This document shows, in pieces, positions 11,358 through 22,816 of a stretch of 64,000 nucleotides of DNA. Position numbers and translations under genes: made by a program. How positions within the stretch are numbered: the stretch's first letter is position 1; each line of letters begins with the position of its first letter. The notes beneath the pieces are model-generated. The model searched no databases and had not been told where the DNA came from. It worked only from the letters and a program-made list of their open reading frames with translations. Location of the stretch: contig JALPQD010000818.1 of assembly GCA_023101885.1 (NCBI GenBank), forward strand, positions 330,001 to 394,000. Direction: 5' to 3'. Source of the stretch: Typhlomys cinereus (taxonomy: Eukaryota; Chordata; Mammalia; Rodentia; Platacanthomyidae).

Positions 11358-11649
11358 GGTCATGGCAGATAGTTAAGTTATATTTCACCCTGCATATTGG
11401 TGCAGACTGCTCCACTGGAGGTGTGCTTTCTTATGTACAGCAAAGTAGTCAGTAGTTAGAGAGACAATATTAGCTGGCAGGCGTGCTTACCAAGACCTTC
11501 TCATGTATACTAACTCACTGGTTGCCCGTGATCCAAATCCTGGAACAGAGATCACCCCATGAGTGCACGGTGGTTATTTAAATAAGAAACGCTGCTTTAA
11601 TCAACTATTCGTCTTCATTAAATCAAGAATAAATAAAATAAACAAATAA

Positions 11650-13350
11650 GGTGGCTAGAGGGATCCTTGAAGGGAAGTGGCAGGAAAGGCCCGGAAGAGC
11701 AGCCAGAGGTGAATGAGCGGCAGCTCTGCCTCCTCTGCTAGAAGATGAAGCTTCCAGCTCCAAACAACCTGAAACCAGGTCCCCGCAGCACAGTGCAGCT
11801 AGGAGTGCGGAGGTGACGGCGATTGGGCAGAATCAAGATCAGTTTCTGCTCCTGGCCAGGTTGGCCAAGGGCACAGTGCTGGCTACGCTCGTCCACCAGG
11901 TCCTGCAGGCTCCGGGTATGGAATATTGGAGAGCTGGCCGAGAGCGACTTTGCTTCCACGTTGCGGCTGCTCACAGTGTTTGCTTATGGAATTTATGCTG
12001 TCTACTGAGCCCAAGCCGGGAACCTCCCTCCACTCACTGAGGCCCGGAAGAATGAACTTCGACCCCTCTCACTTGTCACCCTAGCTGCCAAAGCGAAGTG
12101 CACCCCGTATGCAGTGTTGCAGGAGGCGCTTGCCCTGCGCAACGTGCGGCAGCTGGAAGACCTTGTCATCCCTGGACCAGCGTAACCAGCGGCTGGAGAT
12201 TGACCACGGCACTGAGCGGGCTTCCCGCGCCAGGACCCCAGTGCCACTGCCCCTACCCTGCAGGAGTGGGGTGGTCCGGGAGGTGGTGCTGTCAGGCATT
12301 GAGGAGCAAGTGAGCCGTGCCAACCAGCCCAAGGAGAGCCCCTGGGCCTGAAGCAGCGGGTTGAGAGCGAAGTCGCCACCCTTAAAAAGACTATTGAGTT
12401 ACCACAGCAGCAGCTGCTGCAGCCTCTTTTCAGGACCCTGAGCAACACGTGACTGAGCCGAGCGAACCAGCTCCTGGCTCCATCCAGCACCAGCCCAGCA
12501 AGAAAGCCTCAAAGGGCAAGGGGCTCCGAGGGAGCCAAGACTTGATCCAAGTCGAACTGAAGGGACTCTTTTCTTCCTTGGGGACGGCGGGTCCCAGCTG
12601 CTTGCCTGCCTGTCCCTTAGGAGTTCCCAGAGAGCCTTCCTGTGCCCTGGCCAGCTGATAATCCTAGCTCACCACCTTTTACCTGCTCCACCCCCAAACA
12701 GTTCAGACCGTATATTGGGAAGAGGCCAGTACAGGTCATGTCTCGTTAGTATTTTCGTTTTCTGTGATTTTCTCGTGTGTGCCATCGCCCCATCTCCTCT
12801 CCATGCTTGTTCCCTTCTTTCTTTAACCGTCCCTGCCACTATATATGTCATTGAGTAGGTGGGTGGTCCTAATGGAGTTGTTTTCTCCAGCACAACTCAC
12901 TGTTACTCCTCCTACCGCTGCATATCTAACCTGTCATTCCAAACTGCCCACACCTGTTAGGTAGCGTCTGGAGAGTCGCTGGGATTGGTTTCCACCTTCA
13001 TTCCCAGCCTGGGAGATCTGGAACCAGTCTGCCGTTCTGGGAGTCGCTGAATACTTTGAGCCTAGAATCCCACCACCCTATGGTTTTTCCTCTCTCCTCA
13101 GGTTCTGGAAATACTGCTGCGTCAGTGAACCCAGAGTCAAGAACAGCTGTGTCTTAAGATGTTAAGACATAGTTTTTTCTTGGCTGAACATCTTGGGGAG
13201 TCTAATGGAAATCCTGGAAGGATTTTTATCTGGTGGTGTGTTTGTTGGGGAAGGAAAGGGAATATAGATTATATATTTTTGAAAAGGTCTATATGAACAG
13301 ATCTATATATAACATGACACAGAAATAAATATATAAGAAACCTAAAAAAG
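11650..13350 (+). pseudogene. COPS7A: Processed pseudogene of COP9 signalosome subunit 7a
   Basis: This is an intronless copy of COPS7A, whose PCI-domain protein is a subunit of the cullin-deneddylating COP9 signalosome. Recognisable segments occur in order: [18 protein letters not shown] (from 11804), [37 protein letters not shown] (11934-11993), [73 protein letters not shown], and [12 protein letters not shown] near the C-terminus (12500-12530). Disabling changes are many. The start codon has become AGG (11801-11803). A deletion with frameshift near 11917 removes the VYVFGELLDMPNV region. There is a TGA at 12006. About 32 bp is lost at 12172, removing EAVYADVLRG, and a further shift falls near 12200-12290. 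A UTR of about 0.75 kb follows. AT-rich sequence resembling AATAAATAAAA flanks both ends and may be the target duplication. It is dead. Confidence 0.93.
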
Positions 13351-13374
13351 AGAATAAATAAAAAATAAATGAGA

Positions 13375-14840
13375 AAGTGTGTTTCCCTCTCCCCCCAAAT
13401 AGGCAAAAAGCTAACCATCTCTAATTAACTTACTTTGTTTAGGTGTTACTGTTGTAGAGAATAAGTGATAACATGAACTTGTTTTTTTAAATTGCATAAA
13501 AAGGAGAGTGCATTGCTAAACATTAAAGCAACCTGTGGAATGAAGTACAAAGCATGAGAATGTATTTTGAAAGCTCTTCCTGCCTCCATCCTATTTTCAA
13601 TTTTAAAAATAGTTGAAAAGTTAATAGCTATTAATGCTCCTTCATGAGCATGCAAAACAAAGGATTTGTGAATTTTTAATAGTTCTTGATATCGGGATTA
13701 AAGTAGAAAACAAATTCATAAAGTAATGTATAAATATATAAATAAATATATATATAAATATATAAAAATATAAATATAATAAATTCTGAAAATAAAACAA
13801 GCAGGGTAAAAGTTAATTAAAATTGATTTGATGTGTTTCCTTTAATATTCATTAGTTTTAAAGCCAAGACACAGTCTGCAATGATAACCACCTCAGGAAG
13901 AGTTCAATAGCTTAGTAAGATTGTTCTCAGCTGTGCTAATCAATCGTGCTAAATTTTATGAGCTTCTGTATTCTGTTATCACTCGACAATAACTGTGAAA
14001 CTACATTTGATGTGCACTTATTAAGGTTTCTGGTCCTCTAGATATTTTTTATAGAATTTCAACATGAACCCACATGTTCCCCAATAAACATTTTCTTTTG
14101 CTGGGATGGATTATTAAGCGATTAATCTTAGAAAAATCTTATTTACCATTTAAATTCCACAGGATCCATTCTATTTATCTGACAGTGTAATCTACAGAAA
14201 TTGCCCAGTGAAATAATAAACTCAATGCACAATGCACAAGACTTTATCTAATAGATTTAAAAATATTTTCTCATGTATACACAATTTCATGCACATGAGT
14301 GCAAACAACATATGATATCAACAGGAAAGATATATGTGGGGGAATGGTTATTTTTTAAATTCTCTGCAGTCAACACAGGTAAAAATAACAAAAGAACGAA
14401 AGCAAGGAAATAGGAAAAAAATCAATACAAACAATAGAGAAAATTTGTGAACCTGAAAGAAAACCAGCAAGATAAAGAACAGAAACATTAGTTATATAAT
14501 ATCAGTGAAACCTCTAGTTACACTAAAAAGAGAAAAGAAGGAAAATTGGTGTTTGTATTGCAAACACCAATGCAATAAGCTTAGTATTTGTAAGCAACTT
14601 TAAACTAGGAATTCTAGGTCTGTTGCATATTGGAGTGCCCTATGAGATATTCAGGTTTAGCAGCAACTGTGGTCTCTACCCACTAGACACCAACCAGTAG
14701 TCACTCCTCAGCTTGTGACCTAAATGTTTCTACATATTGGCCAATGTTCCCTGGTGGGGTGGACAGAATTACTCCTCGCAGAGACCTATTGAATTAAAGG
14801 ATAAAATACTCACTATCAAACTCCACAGGGGTAGGGCTAG
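13375..14840. other. AT-rich unrecognised stretch
   Basis: Strongly AT-rich, with a TATAAATA-type run at 13725-13790. No gene or repeat family was recognised. It could contain eroded repeats too diverged to identify by eye. Confidence 0.4.
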
Positions 14841-14841
14841 A

Positions 14842-15540
14842 AACTAGGGAGATGGCTCAGTGGGTAAAACACTTGCCCTATGAAGCAGTTTATCTGCATG
14901 GTTGCTGATAAATTCACAACAAAATGGCTTAAGGGAACAAGGGGTTTTATTTTTGGCTTAAAACTATTCAGTTACGGTCTTAGTTCAGGTTGGCAGGAGG
15001 GTCCAGACCAACCGGGACCGAGGGAACTGGCCACACCAAATCCACAGGACTACTGAGAAGCACAGTCCTCACTTGTCAGACCAGCATGTCTGGTCAAGTA
15101 TGCTGAAGAATGCCAACTTCCTTAACCAGCTCCCTCCATCTTATTCACCTGCCCAGGGACCGGGCATTCCCCATCAAGTAGACAATCTACTGCAGGCTCA
15201 CTTGGGGCTTAACCTCAATACTAATTCCTTCCAAATGTGCTTAGAGCTTGAAACTTCAATTATCAAATTGACATCTGTATCCAACTATGACATCTTACAA
15301 GCATGAGGACCAGAGTTCAGATCTAGGAATACTACAGTGAGTAAATAATTTACCCTGCAATTCTGAGAACAGGAATTTAGATCCCCAAGAAAATGCCAGA
15401 CACGATGGCCTAAATATCTACAATTCCAACATACCAAAGAGAAATAGCAGAAACTCCAGAGGCATGGAGCAAGAGTGGTGGAGAGACCTGGCCTCATACA
15501 AGGCCAAAAGATGGGAAACAATACCACTTGCAAAATAATC
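14842..15540 (+). mobile_element. B4/ID-like SINE interrupted by an LTR
   Basis: The SINE head AGGGAGATGGCTCAGTGGGT lies at 14848-14867. Its continuation TTACAAGCATGAGGACCAGAGTTCAGAT resumes at 15295 after the LTR at 14881-15292. A second head-like stretch at 15335-15400 shows a tandem or partly duplicated SINE, with a B1-like body up to about 15540. Confidence 0.75.
14881..15292 (-). mobile_element. MaLR/MT-like solo LTR (copy F), nested in a SINE
   Basis: A 412-bp antisense copy of the same LTR family as at 2758. It starts TGAAGCAG on the + strand (the decayed complement of CTGCAACA) and ends ATGACA. The flanking 5-mers cccta (14876-14880) and tctta (15293-15297) differ by two transitions, consistent with an old target duplication in the SINE head. 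Confidence 0.8.
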
Positions 15541-15659
15541 ATTGATCGATTTTTTTTAAAGTTATAAGACTTTCCTAAGAAGTTAAAGAAGAGATAAGTA
15601 CTTGAAGTTACAGACACCATGTCCAACAATGCAAGAATTCATCACTGAAAAAAGCTCTA

Positions 15660-15900
15660 CTGGAAACGGCTTTGAGACTGATTTATTATTATTAAATATT
15701 ATTATTTATTATGTATATTTGTAGGATACAATATAGCAATTTGATACATAGGTCTTATATTCAATGATCAAATCAGCCATCTTCTTCTATTATAACATTA
15801 ATCCTATGTGTTAGGAGCCTTCAGTTTCTTCTTGTTATTTTAATATGTATGAATAAAATTGTTGTAGACTTTGTTACTCTACCAAGTGAAGGAATGCCAA
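15660..15900. other. AT-rich unrecognised stretch
   Basis: An AT-rich run at 15680-15720 with no recognisable repeat family or gene. Confidence 0.35.
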
Positions 15901-15904
15901 ATGG

Positions 15905-16075
15905 TTGGGACTGGTGCCTCATACCTATAATTCCAGCACTTAGGAGGATGCAGGGCTGCCACAAGTTTAAAGTGATATGGTAGCTTCCACATTAGCCTTG
16001 GCCGGTGGGAAACTCTGTCTCAAAAGCAAAGCACAAGAACAGAGAAAAAAAAAAAAAAAAGACAGAGAAGAGAAG
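15905..16075 (+). mobile_element. B1 SINE
   Basis: A diverged B1: GCCTCATACCTATAATTCCAGC at the start, AACTCTGTCTCAAAA near the end, then an A-tail at 16047-16063 with GA-rich decay. B1 is a 7SL-RNA-derived SINE moved by L1. Confidence 0.85.
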
Positions 16076-16111
16076 AAAAGAAAAGCAGAGCCAATTCATC
16101 CCATATGTATT

Positions 16112-16190
16112 TTGATGCTGTTGATATAACCTATTCCTGATGCTGTTGATCTAAACTGGTCCTGATGCTGTTGGTCTAAACTGTTCCTGT
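16112..16190. repeat. Three-copy ~26-bp tandem repeat
   Basis: Three consecutive diverged units resembling CTGATGCTGTTGATCTAAAC. It is a short local duplication without obvious function. Confidence 0.8.
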
Positions 16191-16642
16191 CTGTTTTCCT
16201 CCTATCCTTCCCATTCTGTAGTTGCTACTGTTCTCTTCTTCCACGAGATTGATTTTTTTTTGTTTTCACAAATGAGTGAGAACATTTAATATGTCTTTCT
16301 GTACCTAAGATTGATTTTTTTTAACACAGATGAAAAGACAATTTAGAGAAAAATAGAATTTCCAACAGATGGTGCTAGAATAATTGGAGATTTGTTTGCA
16401 AATATGTAATAACTCTTCATCAGTAGCCGACACTATAAACATTTACTCTAAACAAATCATAGACAGAAAGGTAAATCTAAAGTTACAAAACTTCCGGGAG
16501 AGAAAATATTCATGATTTGGATATCATCTTGGCATAGATTCCCTAAGAAGATTCAGAGTTGCTATGTATTTAAAACAAAGATCAACTGCATTTCAAAATT
16601 TGAATTTTATCTTCTTCAAAAGTAATTATTAAGAAAATAAAA

Positions 16643-16750
16643 GCCAGGCTTGATGGCTCATGCCTGTAATTTCAGTACTTAGGAGACTGAGACAGGAGGA
16701 CTATAAGTTCAATGCCAACCTGGACCATGCAGTAATACCCTTAATTTAAA
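16643..16750 (+). mobile_element. B1 SINE (partial)
   Basis: B1 hallmark text AGCCAGGCTTGATGGCTCATGCC followed by GAGACTGAGACAGGAGGACTATAAG; the 3' third and A-tail are missing or decayed. Confidence 0.85.
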
Positions 16751-16754
16751 GTCA

Positions 16755-17650
16755 CAGGGGGAATGGAAAGGAGAGAAGAGGAAAGAAGTGGAGAAGAAGG
16801 GTGGGGGATGGAAGGGAAGCAATTCACTGGTAAAAGAGTTTGCAATACCCAGATTGACAAAGATCTGTATGTAGATGACGTAAGTGAACTTTAGTATTCA
16901 GTATCAGGATAATTGAACCAATAAAAATTGGGCAGAGCTGAACAGACATTTTACCAAGAAATATGCACAATTACATTTCCAATGAACAAAAATTTAGAGT
17001 TTAACTGGAGCACATGACCAATAGATACGTACTTGGCATTTTCTGCCTATAGAAGAAATCCAGAACCACTGTTCAAAGTACAAACATATACAGGGAAATT
17101 ACAGATGGAGAAGAAGAGAGCCCTGGATGAAACATCTCCCAGAGGAAAGAGAATAAAGGAAACTGAGAAGCAACAGTACTGAGTAGGGAAGAAACCTAAA
17201 GGGTGTGATGTCCAAAGCCCTCCAGAAAAAAATTCCGGATGACAGGAGACACAACTGTGTCAAATGGTATCGAGGTCAAATTAGAAAAGGAATGATTTGC
17301 TACATTGTACACAGCATAAGTGCACTTACTGTGATCTTAAAAAGAATCATGATAGGTAACATGTAGACTGATGATGGAGAAGAGAGTGACAAAGACAATG
17401 AGAGATGAAAGGATAAATCTTTGTAGTTATCTGTCCTTTCCTAATTGGAAACAGAGTGTGGCTGTAGCTAAAGGAATAGGAGGGCTATAGGGAGCAGTTG
17501 TTGATATGGTTATGAATCATCTGTGATTGAGTAAAGGAGGGAAACTATGAAATAACCCAGAATTTTTGCTCAGTTTCAAGAGGAAAGAAAGGATGGAATC
17601 ATAGTGCAAACGGAAACAGCTCTCCTAGGAGCAAAGGTGCCTGTGCCCAT
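16755..17650. other. Unrecognised stretch
   Basis: A GA-rich segment at 16758-16820 is followed by ordinary AT-rich sequence with no identifiable gene. Confidence 0.35.
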
Positions 17651-17654
17651 GTGA

Positions 17655-17830
17655 AATGACAGACAGCACAGCAGTTGGCCTTTAATCCAGCCTTGGAAAG
17701 TGGAGACTGGGAATCCCAGAGCCACCTGGATAACGGACTAGCCCTTTTGGCAAACTCTTGATATTGTCAGAGACTCTGTTTGAATAGAACAAGGAAGACA
17801 TACACATGCAAACATATTCACACATTCACA
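17655..17830 (+). mobile_element. B4-like SINE body
   Basis: The B1-like half of a B4: TTGGCCTTTAATCCAGCCTTGG, GGAGACTGGGAATCCCAG, AGAGACTCTGTTTGAATAG, then a CA-containing tail (ACACATGCAAACATATTCACAC). The tRNA-like head is not recognisable. Confidence 0.6.
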
Positions 17831-18135
17831 TTACCCCACCCCAACCATATGCAGAAGAATGGGTAAAGGGAAAAAATTCACCAGGATACTTTCTATCTAG
17901 AAAGACTAGTAATTTCAGGTCACAGTTAAGCTCACACTATGAGCAAATTATACCATTATTGAAGTAAAGCACCCTAGATGCTTAATCTACTCTTTCAACA
18001 AATACTTACAATCACCTGACTTGGTTCCTTGAAGTAAATACTCAGACACATACACTAGTTATTCTTCCCAGGAAGGCTCTTCTATTTCTGTCAACATAGC
18101 TGATAATGTCTAATTATATAAAAACTTTATTATTG

Positions 18136-18144
18136 TGTATGAGT

Positions 18145-18179
<35 letters not shown>

Positions 18180-18300
18180 GTTACAGGTGCCACAGTACAG
18201 GTAATAGGACAACTTTATGGATGTGGGTTTTGGGGATTGAACTCAGGTCATCAGCCATGCCTGGCAAGCACCTTTATCTGCTGAGCCATATTGTCAGCCC
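18136..18300 (-). mobile_element. SINE with GT tract, antisense
   Basis: A (TG)n run at 18146-18178 is followed by a body ending GGCAAGCACCTTTATCTGCTGAGCCATATTG, the complement of an ID/B4-type tRNA head. The GT tract again sits at the tail side of the element. Confidence 0.75.
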
Positions 18301-20517
18301 GCTAATGATATCCAGAAGGAATGTACCCAACTGCACTCCAAGGTATGTGAATCTGTGCCAATACAAACGGTTATTATTATGATTGTTATTATCAAACTTT
18401 AGTATTGTTGTTAATATTTTCCTTCCAGAATCTAAACAAGAATTCATTTAGGCAGCTATTATAATTCTATGCTTTCAAACAATTGTAACACCAAATTATT
18501 AAGTACTAAAAGCCATATCAATGGTAAACTAGGACAAACATAATGAGTTTGAATTTATCATTTATGAAACATGCTGACTAATTTGGTTCCAAGTCTAACA
18601 ATACATGAAATTAGTCAAGAATACTAAACAAAAGAACATCGTAGATTTCCTCTGCTATTCAATAAATGTTTTCCCCAAAAAAAAAGCTACAACAGAAAAA
18701 ATTACATCGAGAACTAATGAAAGTACTTAAAATAATTACTAGTTGGCAAATCTTAGTTTAGGGAAAGCCAGAAAATTTACATCCCTAAGGACACGAAAGA
18801 TCTTTGAAATACAGTTTAAAAGAGTGTCCAAGCCATGCAAGGTGCAAGTGGCCCAGTGGACCAAAGAGAGCAGCCCCACAGGATGAAGAAACATGGACCC
18901 TACGAAAACATACGGCTTCTTGAGTTTAATAAAGATGAATTTTAAGGGTAGATAAAAGTTTAGGAAGCTCTTCTAAATCACTGAGTCTCAAGTACCTACC
19001 TAGAGCAGCAGGACTGTGAGCTCACAAACGAGGTTGGCCGTGTGTAAGAAGAAACCCTTCAAGAGGAGTAGAGTTGGGTTGTTCCATGCATACCTGGTGA
19101 GATAAATACGGGCTGGGGAGGGGCCACTGAAAGAGGAAGGTGGAACGAGACTTGGTCATCGCATGCTGCCTTGTCAGTAGCAATTTTCTGACTTTTCAAT
19201 CGATAGGGAAGGTTTTTCTTCCAAAAGAACAGGGGATCAAAACTCACATGTGTCTGAGTCTTGCGATTCATTAGAGCACAGGAAAAAATGAAGGAAGTTT
19301 TGTGCTGCGGTACCATCCAAGAATTCTTCAAAATTGAGACTTGGCAATAATTCATATATGAACTGATAGTGGTAATAATGAGTTATATTTTTTAATATTC
19401 AAAAGGTATATTTCAAACATGTAGTCATTTTAGGGTATCAAGTTTAGTGTTGCATGACCTAATAAAAACTCCTGACAAAATAAATGCATTTAATTTTCCC
19501 ACTTGACTATGAAGGTGACTTTTGATAAATGAGTGAGAAAAACTAATTTTGAAGGTGAAAAAAAGTATGCAGTGATGAAATCATTTGTTAAGATGAGAAT
19601 ATCTCCATTGTTAATATAATTCTATCATGAAAAATGCTGTGTCAAATATAAGTCAGCTCACTTCCACATGCTTCAATGAGTTCTAACTCATTAAAAATAC
19701 TCTTCCAAATAAAGTCTTTCAGGGAATTTCAAATGTAATTTGCTGGAAATACTGTACTGCAAAATATAATTTATTTGCTTGAGCAACTGATGTTGAGCAT
19801 GTACTGAGGGAATGTCAAGCTAACGATGAACACAGTGGGAGAACTTGATTTAAGAACGTATTCTGTTCTAGTCCACTTACCCAACAACTCCTAGTTTCAG
19901 CTTCAATGGAGGTATATGCAAAATATCTTTTCTAGTCATTGATACTGAACAATGAAATAGGGATGTTACCACATCTTCAGATTGCTACATCGCATAAGGT
20001 TGGAAACAAGATATTATAGGAAATCAGAATTCTGTGGGACTCCCTAAAAAGCAATAGGGACAAGCAAGATAGCATAGCCGGTAAGGGAGTTCCTGATCAC
20101 ACCTCTCCTCCACTCAATCATCAATACAAAGAAAGAGAATAAGAACTTATCTTTACTAGGTCTCCCATTGTGGTAAAATATGAATAGAACAAAATAATTT
20201 TAAATATACAGTTTAGTGGCATTAAATGATTTTGCATGCAGGATATAATAATTGTGCTTCAGTGGGTATCCTCATGGTTTATGAAGTACTACCAGATGGG
20301 TCATTTCACGTTGGTCTCATTATCATTTGTGAAAAAGGCAGATTAGATATCGTTAGTCTCTTTTTTTAATTACAAGAAGCATACAGGAACTTTTCTTGCA
20401 TATTGTAGCAAATGCCCAAGCTCACATTTTAATTCTGATCTCTGCTATCATTTGATGCAATATTTTTCTTCTGTACTTGCATAGAAACCAGTTATATCTG
20501 GATTCATTTCATTTTGA
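18301..20517. other. AT-rich unrecognised stretch
   Basis: About 2.2 kb without recognisable repeats or a gene. A 98-codon antisense frame (19059-19355) resembles nothing I know. It may be single-copy sequence. Confidence 0.4.
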
Positions 20518-20722
20518 TCTTGACAAGGTCTCATGCAGCACATTCTAGCCTTAAACTATGTAGTAGAAAGTGACCTTGAAATTCTGATGCCCCCTCACTT
20601 TCAGCCTGCTGGGAATGTAGTCATGTGCTACCAGGTCAGGTTTTACATAGGGATGAAGTTCTAGCCCAGGGCTTCACATACACAAGGCAAGCACTCTACA
20701 AACTGAATCGAATCTCCAGCCT
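20518..20722 (-). mobile_element. B1/ID fusion SINE, antisense
   Basis: The complement of a B1 body (GACAAGGTCTCATGCAGCAC... GCTGGGAATGTAGTCATGTGC) is followed by the complement of an ID-like head (CAAGGCAAGCACTCTAC... TCTCCAGCC). Order and orientation fit a B4/ID_B1 type element. Confidence 0.75.
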
Positions 20723-20895
20723 ACCTCCAAATCATACATATTTGAAAGTTCTAAACTTTCTCCTAAATTACTTTAGAACCCCAAATTTACCTGGTAGGAA
20801 ATACATAGGGTGGTGGCATTAATGTTCCAAAATGTAGAAATACTAGTTAACAAAAAGAAATAGAATCACAAGACCAAAAGAAAATCCTGGCCGTG

Positions 20896-21300
20896 TTAGT
20901 TTCATTTTCCTACTATTGAATGAATACAGGACCTATACAGGACCTATGAAACAAAGGGTTTATTCTTGGCTTAGGTTCTGGTTTCAGTTCATCAGCATAG
21001 CAGGAGAGTTCATAGCCACATTAGGAGATGAGGAAACTGGCCACACTATGTGCATAGGAAGAGCTGGGAGAGGGACACATTTCCTAACTTGCTAGTCTGC
21101 CAATTTCCAACACTCTTTTTCTCTATGACCAGGAAACAGTCCGACCCAAAATGGGCTGAGTAAGTCTTCTCACATCAATTAGACAATGTTCCAAAGGCTT
21201 GCTCAGGTACGGCGTTGGTGGTCTAGTGGTGAGCATAGCTGCCTTCCAAAGGCTTGCTCAGGGATCTCCTTAAACAAATCATTCTTCATAGGTGTGTCAA
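20896..21300 (-). mobile_element. MaLR/MT-like LTR, antisense, carrying a tRNA-half insertion
   Basis: The + strand reads TGTTAGTTTCATTTTCC..., AAAGGGTTTATTCTTGGCTTAGG, GGAAACTGGCCACAC and AATTAGACAATGTTCC, in the order seen in the other antisense LTRs of this window. A tandem ~15-bp duplication (ACAGGACCTATACAGGACCTAT) lies at 20926-20950. The element is interrupted at 21189-21262 by the tRNA fragment described separately. The right end is approximate. Confidence 0.7.
21189..21262 (+). pseudogene. Tailless retrocopy of a 5' tRNA-Gly(TCC) half with 19-bp target duplication
   Basis: Bases 21212-21249 match positions 1-38 of tRNA-Gly(TCC), from the first acceptor-stem base through the TCC anticodon, with one mismatch (C for A at position 12 of the tRNA). 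The match stops in the anticodon loop; the 3' half is absent. It is bracketed by the perfect 19-bp direct repeat ttccaaaggcttgctcagg at 21189-21207 and 21244-21262. The last six tRNA bases, TTCCAA, are shared with the repeat. Four bases (tacg) lie between the left repeat and the tRNA start. No poly(A) follows. This is the structure of an L1-mediated tailless retropseudogene of a tRNA 5' half. It is not a functional tRNA gene. Confidence 0.88.
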
Positions 21301-21550
21301 TAGGTACAATTCTTAAATGTACCCCTTTGTAAATGGTACCTTACTAGAGAAAAACTATGTCCTAAAGCCAATTAAATATATACTTCTGACACCGGCATCT
21401 CTTCGAGTCATCTACTTCAGGACCATTGGAGGAAGGGACAGAATCAGAACTGTTCTTAGCACAAGCAAGCTTATGGCTAGAGTCCAGGCCCCTCCCTTCT
21501 AGGCATGTACAGAGCCTCCAATTTCAATCTCTCTTTCTCTTTCTCTTCCT

Positions 21551-21567
21551 TTATCTATCTATCTATC

Positions 21568-21639
<72 letters not shown>
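21551..21639. repeat. (TCTA)n microsatellite
   Basis: About 22 TCTA units with one interruption near 21567, flanked by pyrimidine-rich sequence. Confidence 0.97.
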
Positions 21640-22640
21640 CTGTCTTCCTCTCTCACCCATTGCCTCTTAACTCTTCCAGCCTCAGTCCAGAAGCATGTCC
21701 AACTAAGCTGACTTCGCCAAGGTAGTCTCTTTGCCCACCTGACTCTGAGCTTTGGAGATCTCCTTTCATGAACCCCTGGCTTATCTGCTGCCCTGGAAGG
21801 TCTGGGTGCGGGCATCCAGCGTCCTTGAGGAGTCTGAAGTGGATCCTTTTGTTTGTCTCAATGGGGAGTGTTAAGTTTCCTGGTGGTAACAAGAGCATTT
21901 CAATGTTGTCAAAAACATCCAGGATCTCCCCCAAGCTTGGTGGCAGGAAGCAATGATGATGATGATGATGATGATGATGGCTTATTTGGAATCCCAGCTA
22001 CAGGTCCCATTACTGAGTTTGCACTCTCTGGGCTCAGTGGTACTCTTTAAAATAACCTCCAAATCTTCTCTCAGGCCTGAGGCAAGCAGAATCTTTTTTG
22101 TCCCTAGAGTTATCAAAAGTCTCGTTCTCCCCAAATACGTCTTCTTATCCCCACAGGAAGTCTCTCAGGTCAGATCTCTGTGGGGCTGTGCAGCCCAAGT
22201 GCTGACGGGGGAGAGCCCTGGCACCAAGCATTTGGACATCAGGGCTGATTCAGGGGCAAGGCACAGTTGCCCAGAAGCTGCCATCTGGCTCTGCTGTGCC
22301 TGAGAGAAAGTTCTGAGCTCAGGAGCTGAGCAGCAAGGAACGGTTGCAGGCGCACCTTCAAGTGCATTGCTCGCTGACGCATGCCTGGTGGACCGCGGCT
22401 GGAGGATGCAGCCAGAAATGGTTCAACACCTGCCATCAACACCAGGTTGGGCAAATATTCACATTGTTCAGCAGAACGCGCCAGCGGATCCCTGATGTGA
22501 CCGTGGATGGGGAATTCTCATGGAAGCCCAGGTCAGGTGAAGGTGGTGGATTCGAAGGCAACGTGAGCTCATCTCCCTACATACCCGTCAAGTGCTACAT
22601 CTCCGCTCTGCTCTCCAACAGAAAGCCCTCCCGGATTATT
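21640..22640. other. GC-richer unrecognised block with open frames
   Basis: Higher GC than its neighbours, some CpGs, and open frames on both strands: 21653-21934 (-), 21953-22303 (+) and 22344-22661 (+), the last containing DVTVDGEFSWKPRSGEGGGF. A nine-unit (GAT)n run lies at about 21953-21979. I recognise no protein family. It could be a diverged retrocopy, a lost exon cluster or a regulatory block; I cannot choose. Confidence 0.3.
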
Positions 22641-22816
22641 AAAAAAATTCAAATCAAATAGACTTATAGACCAAGGGTAAATATCAAGCAAAAATAGTCA
22701 GGGAAAATATTATTGAATGAATGGAGATTTTAAAATGGAAAAGTCTCTTTTTTACCTCAAACCTTGCATACCTAGAATTGTGTATATTGTGGGTCAAATT
22801 GATGCATTAATAAATG

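Noticed and set aside
21205..21262. A functional tRNA-Gly gene
   Set aside because: Only the 5' half is present. The D-arm and anticodon are there, but there is no 3' anticodon stem, T-arm or acceptor strand, and target repeats flank the fragment.
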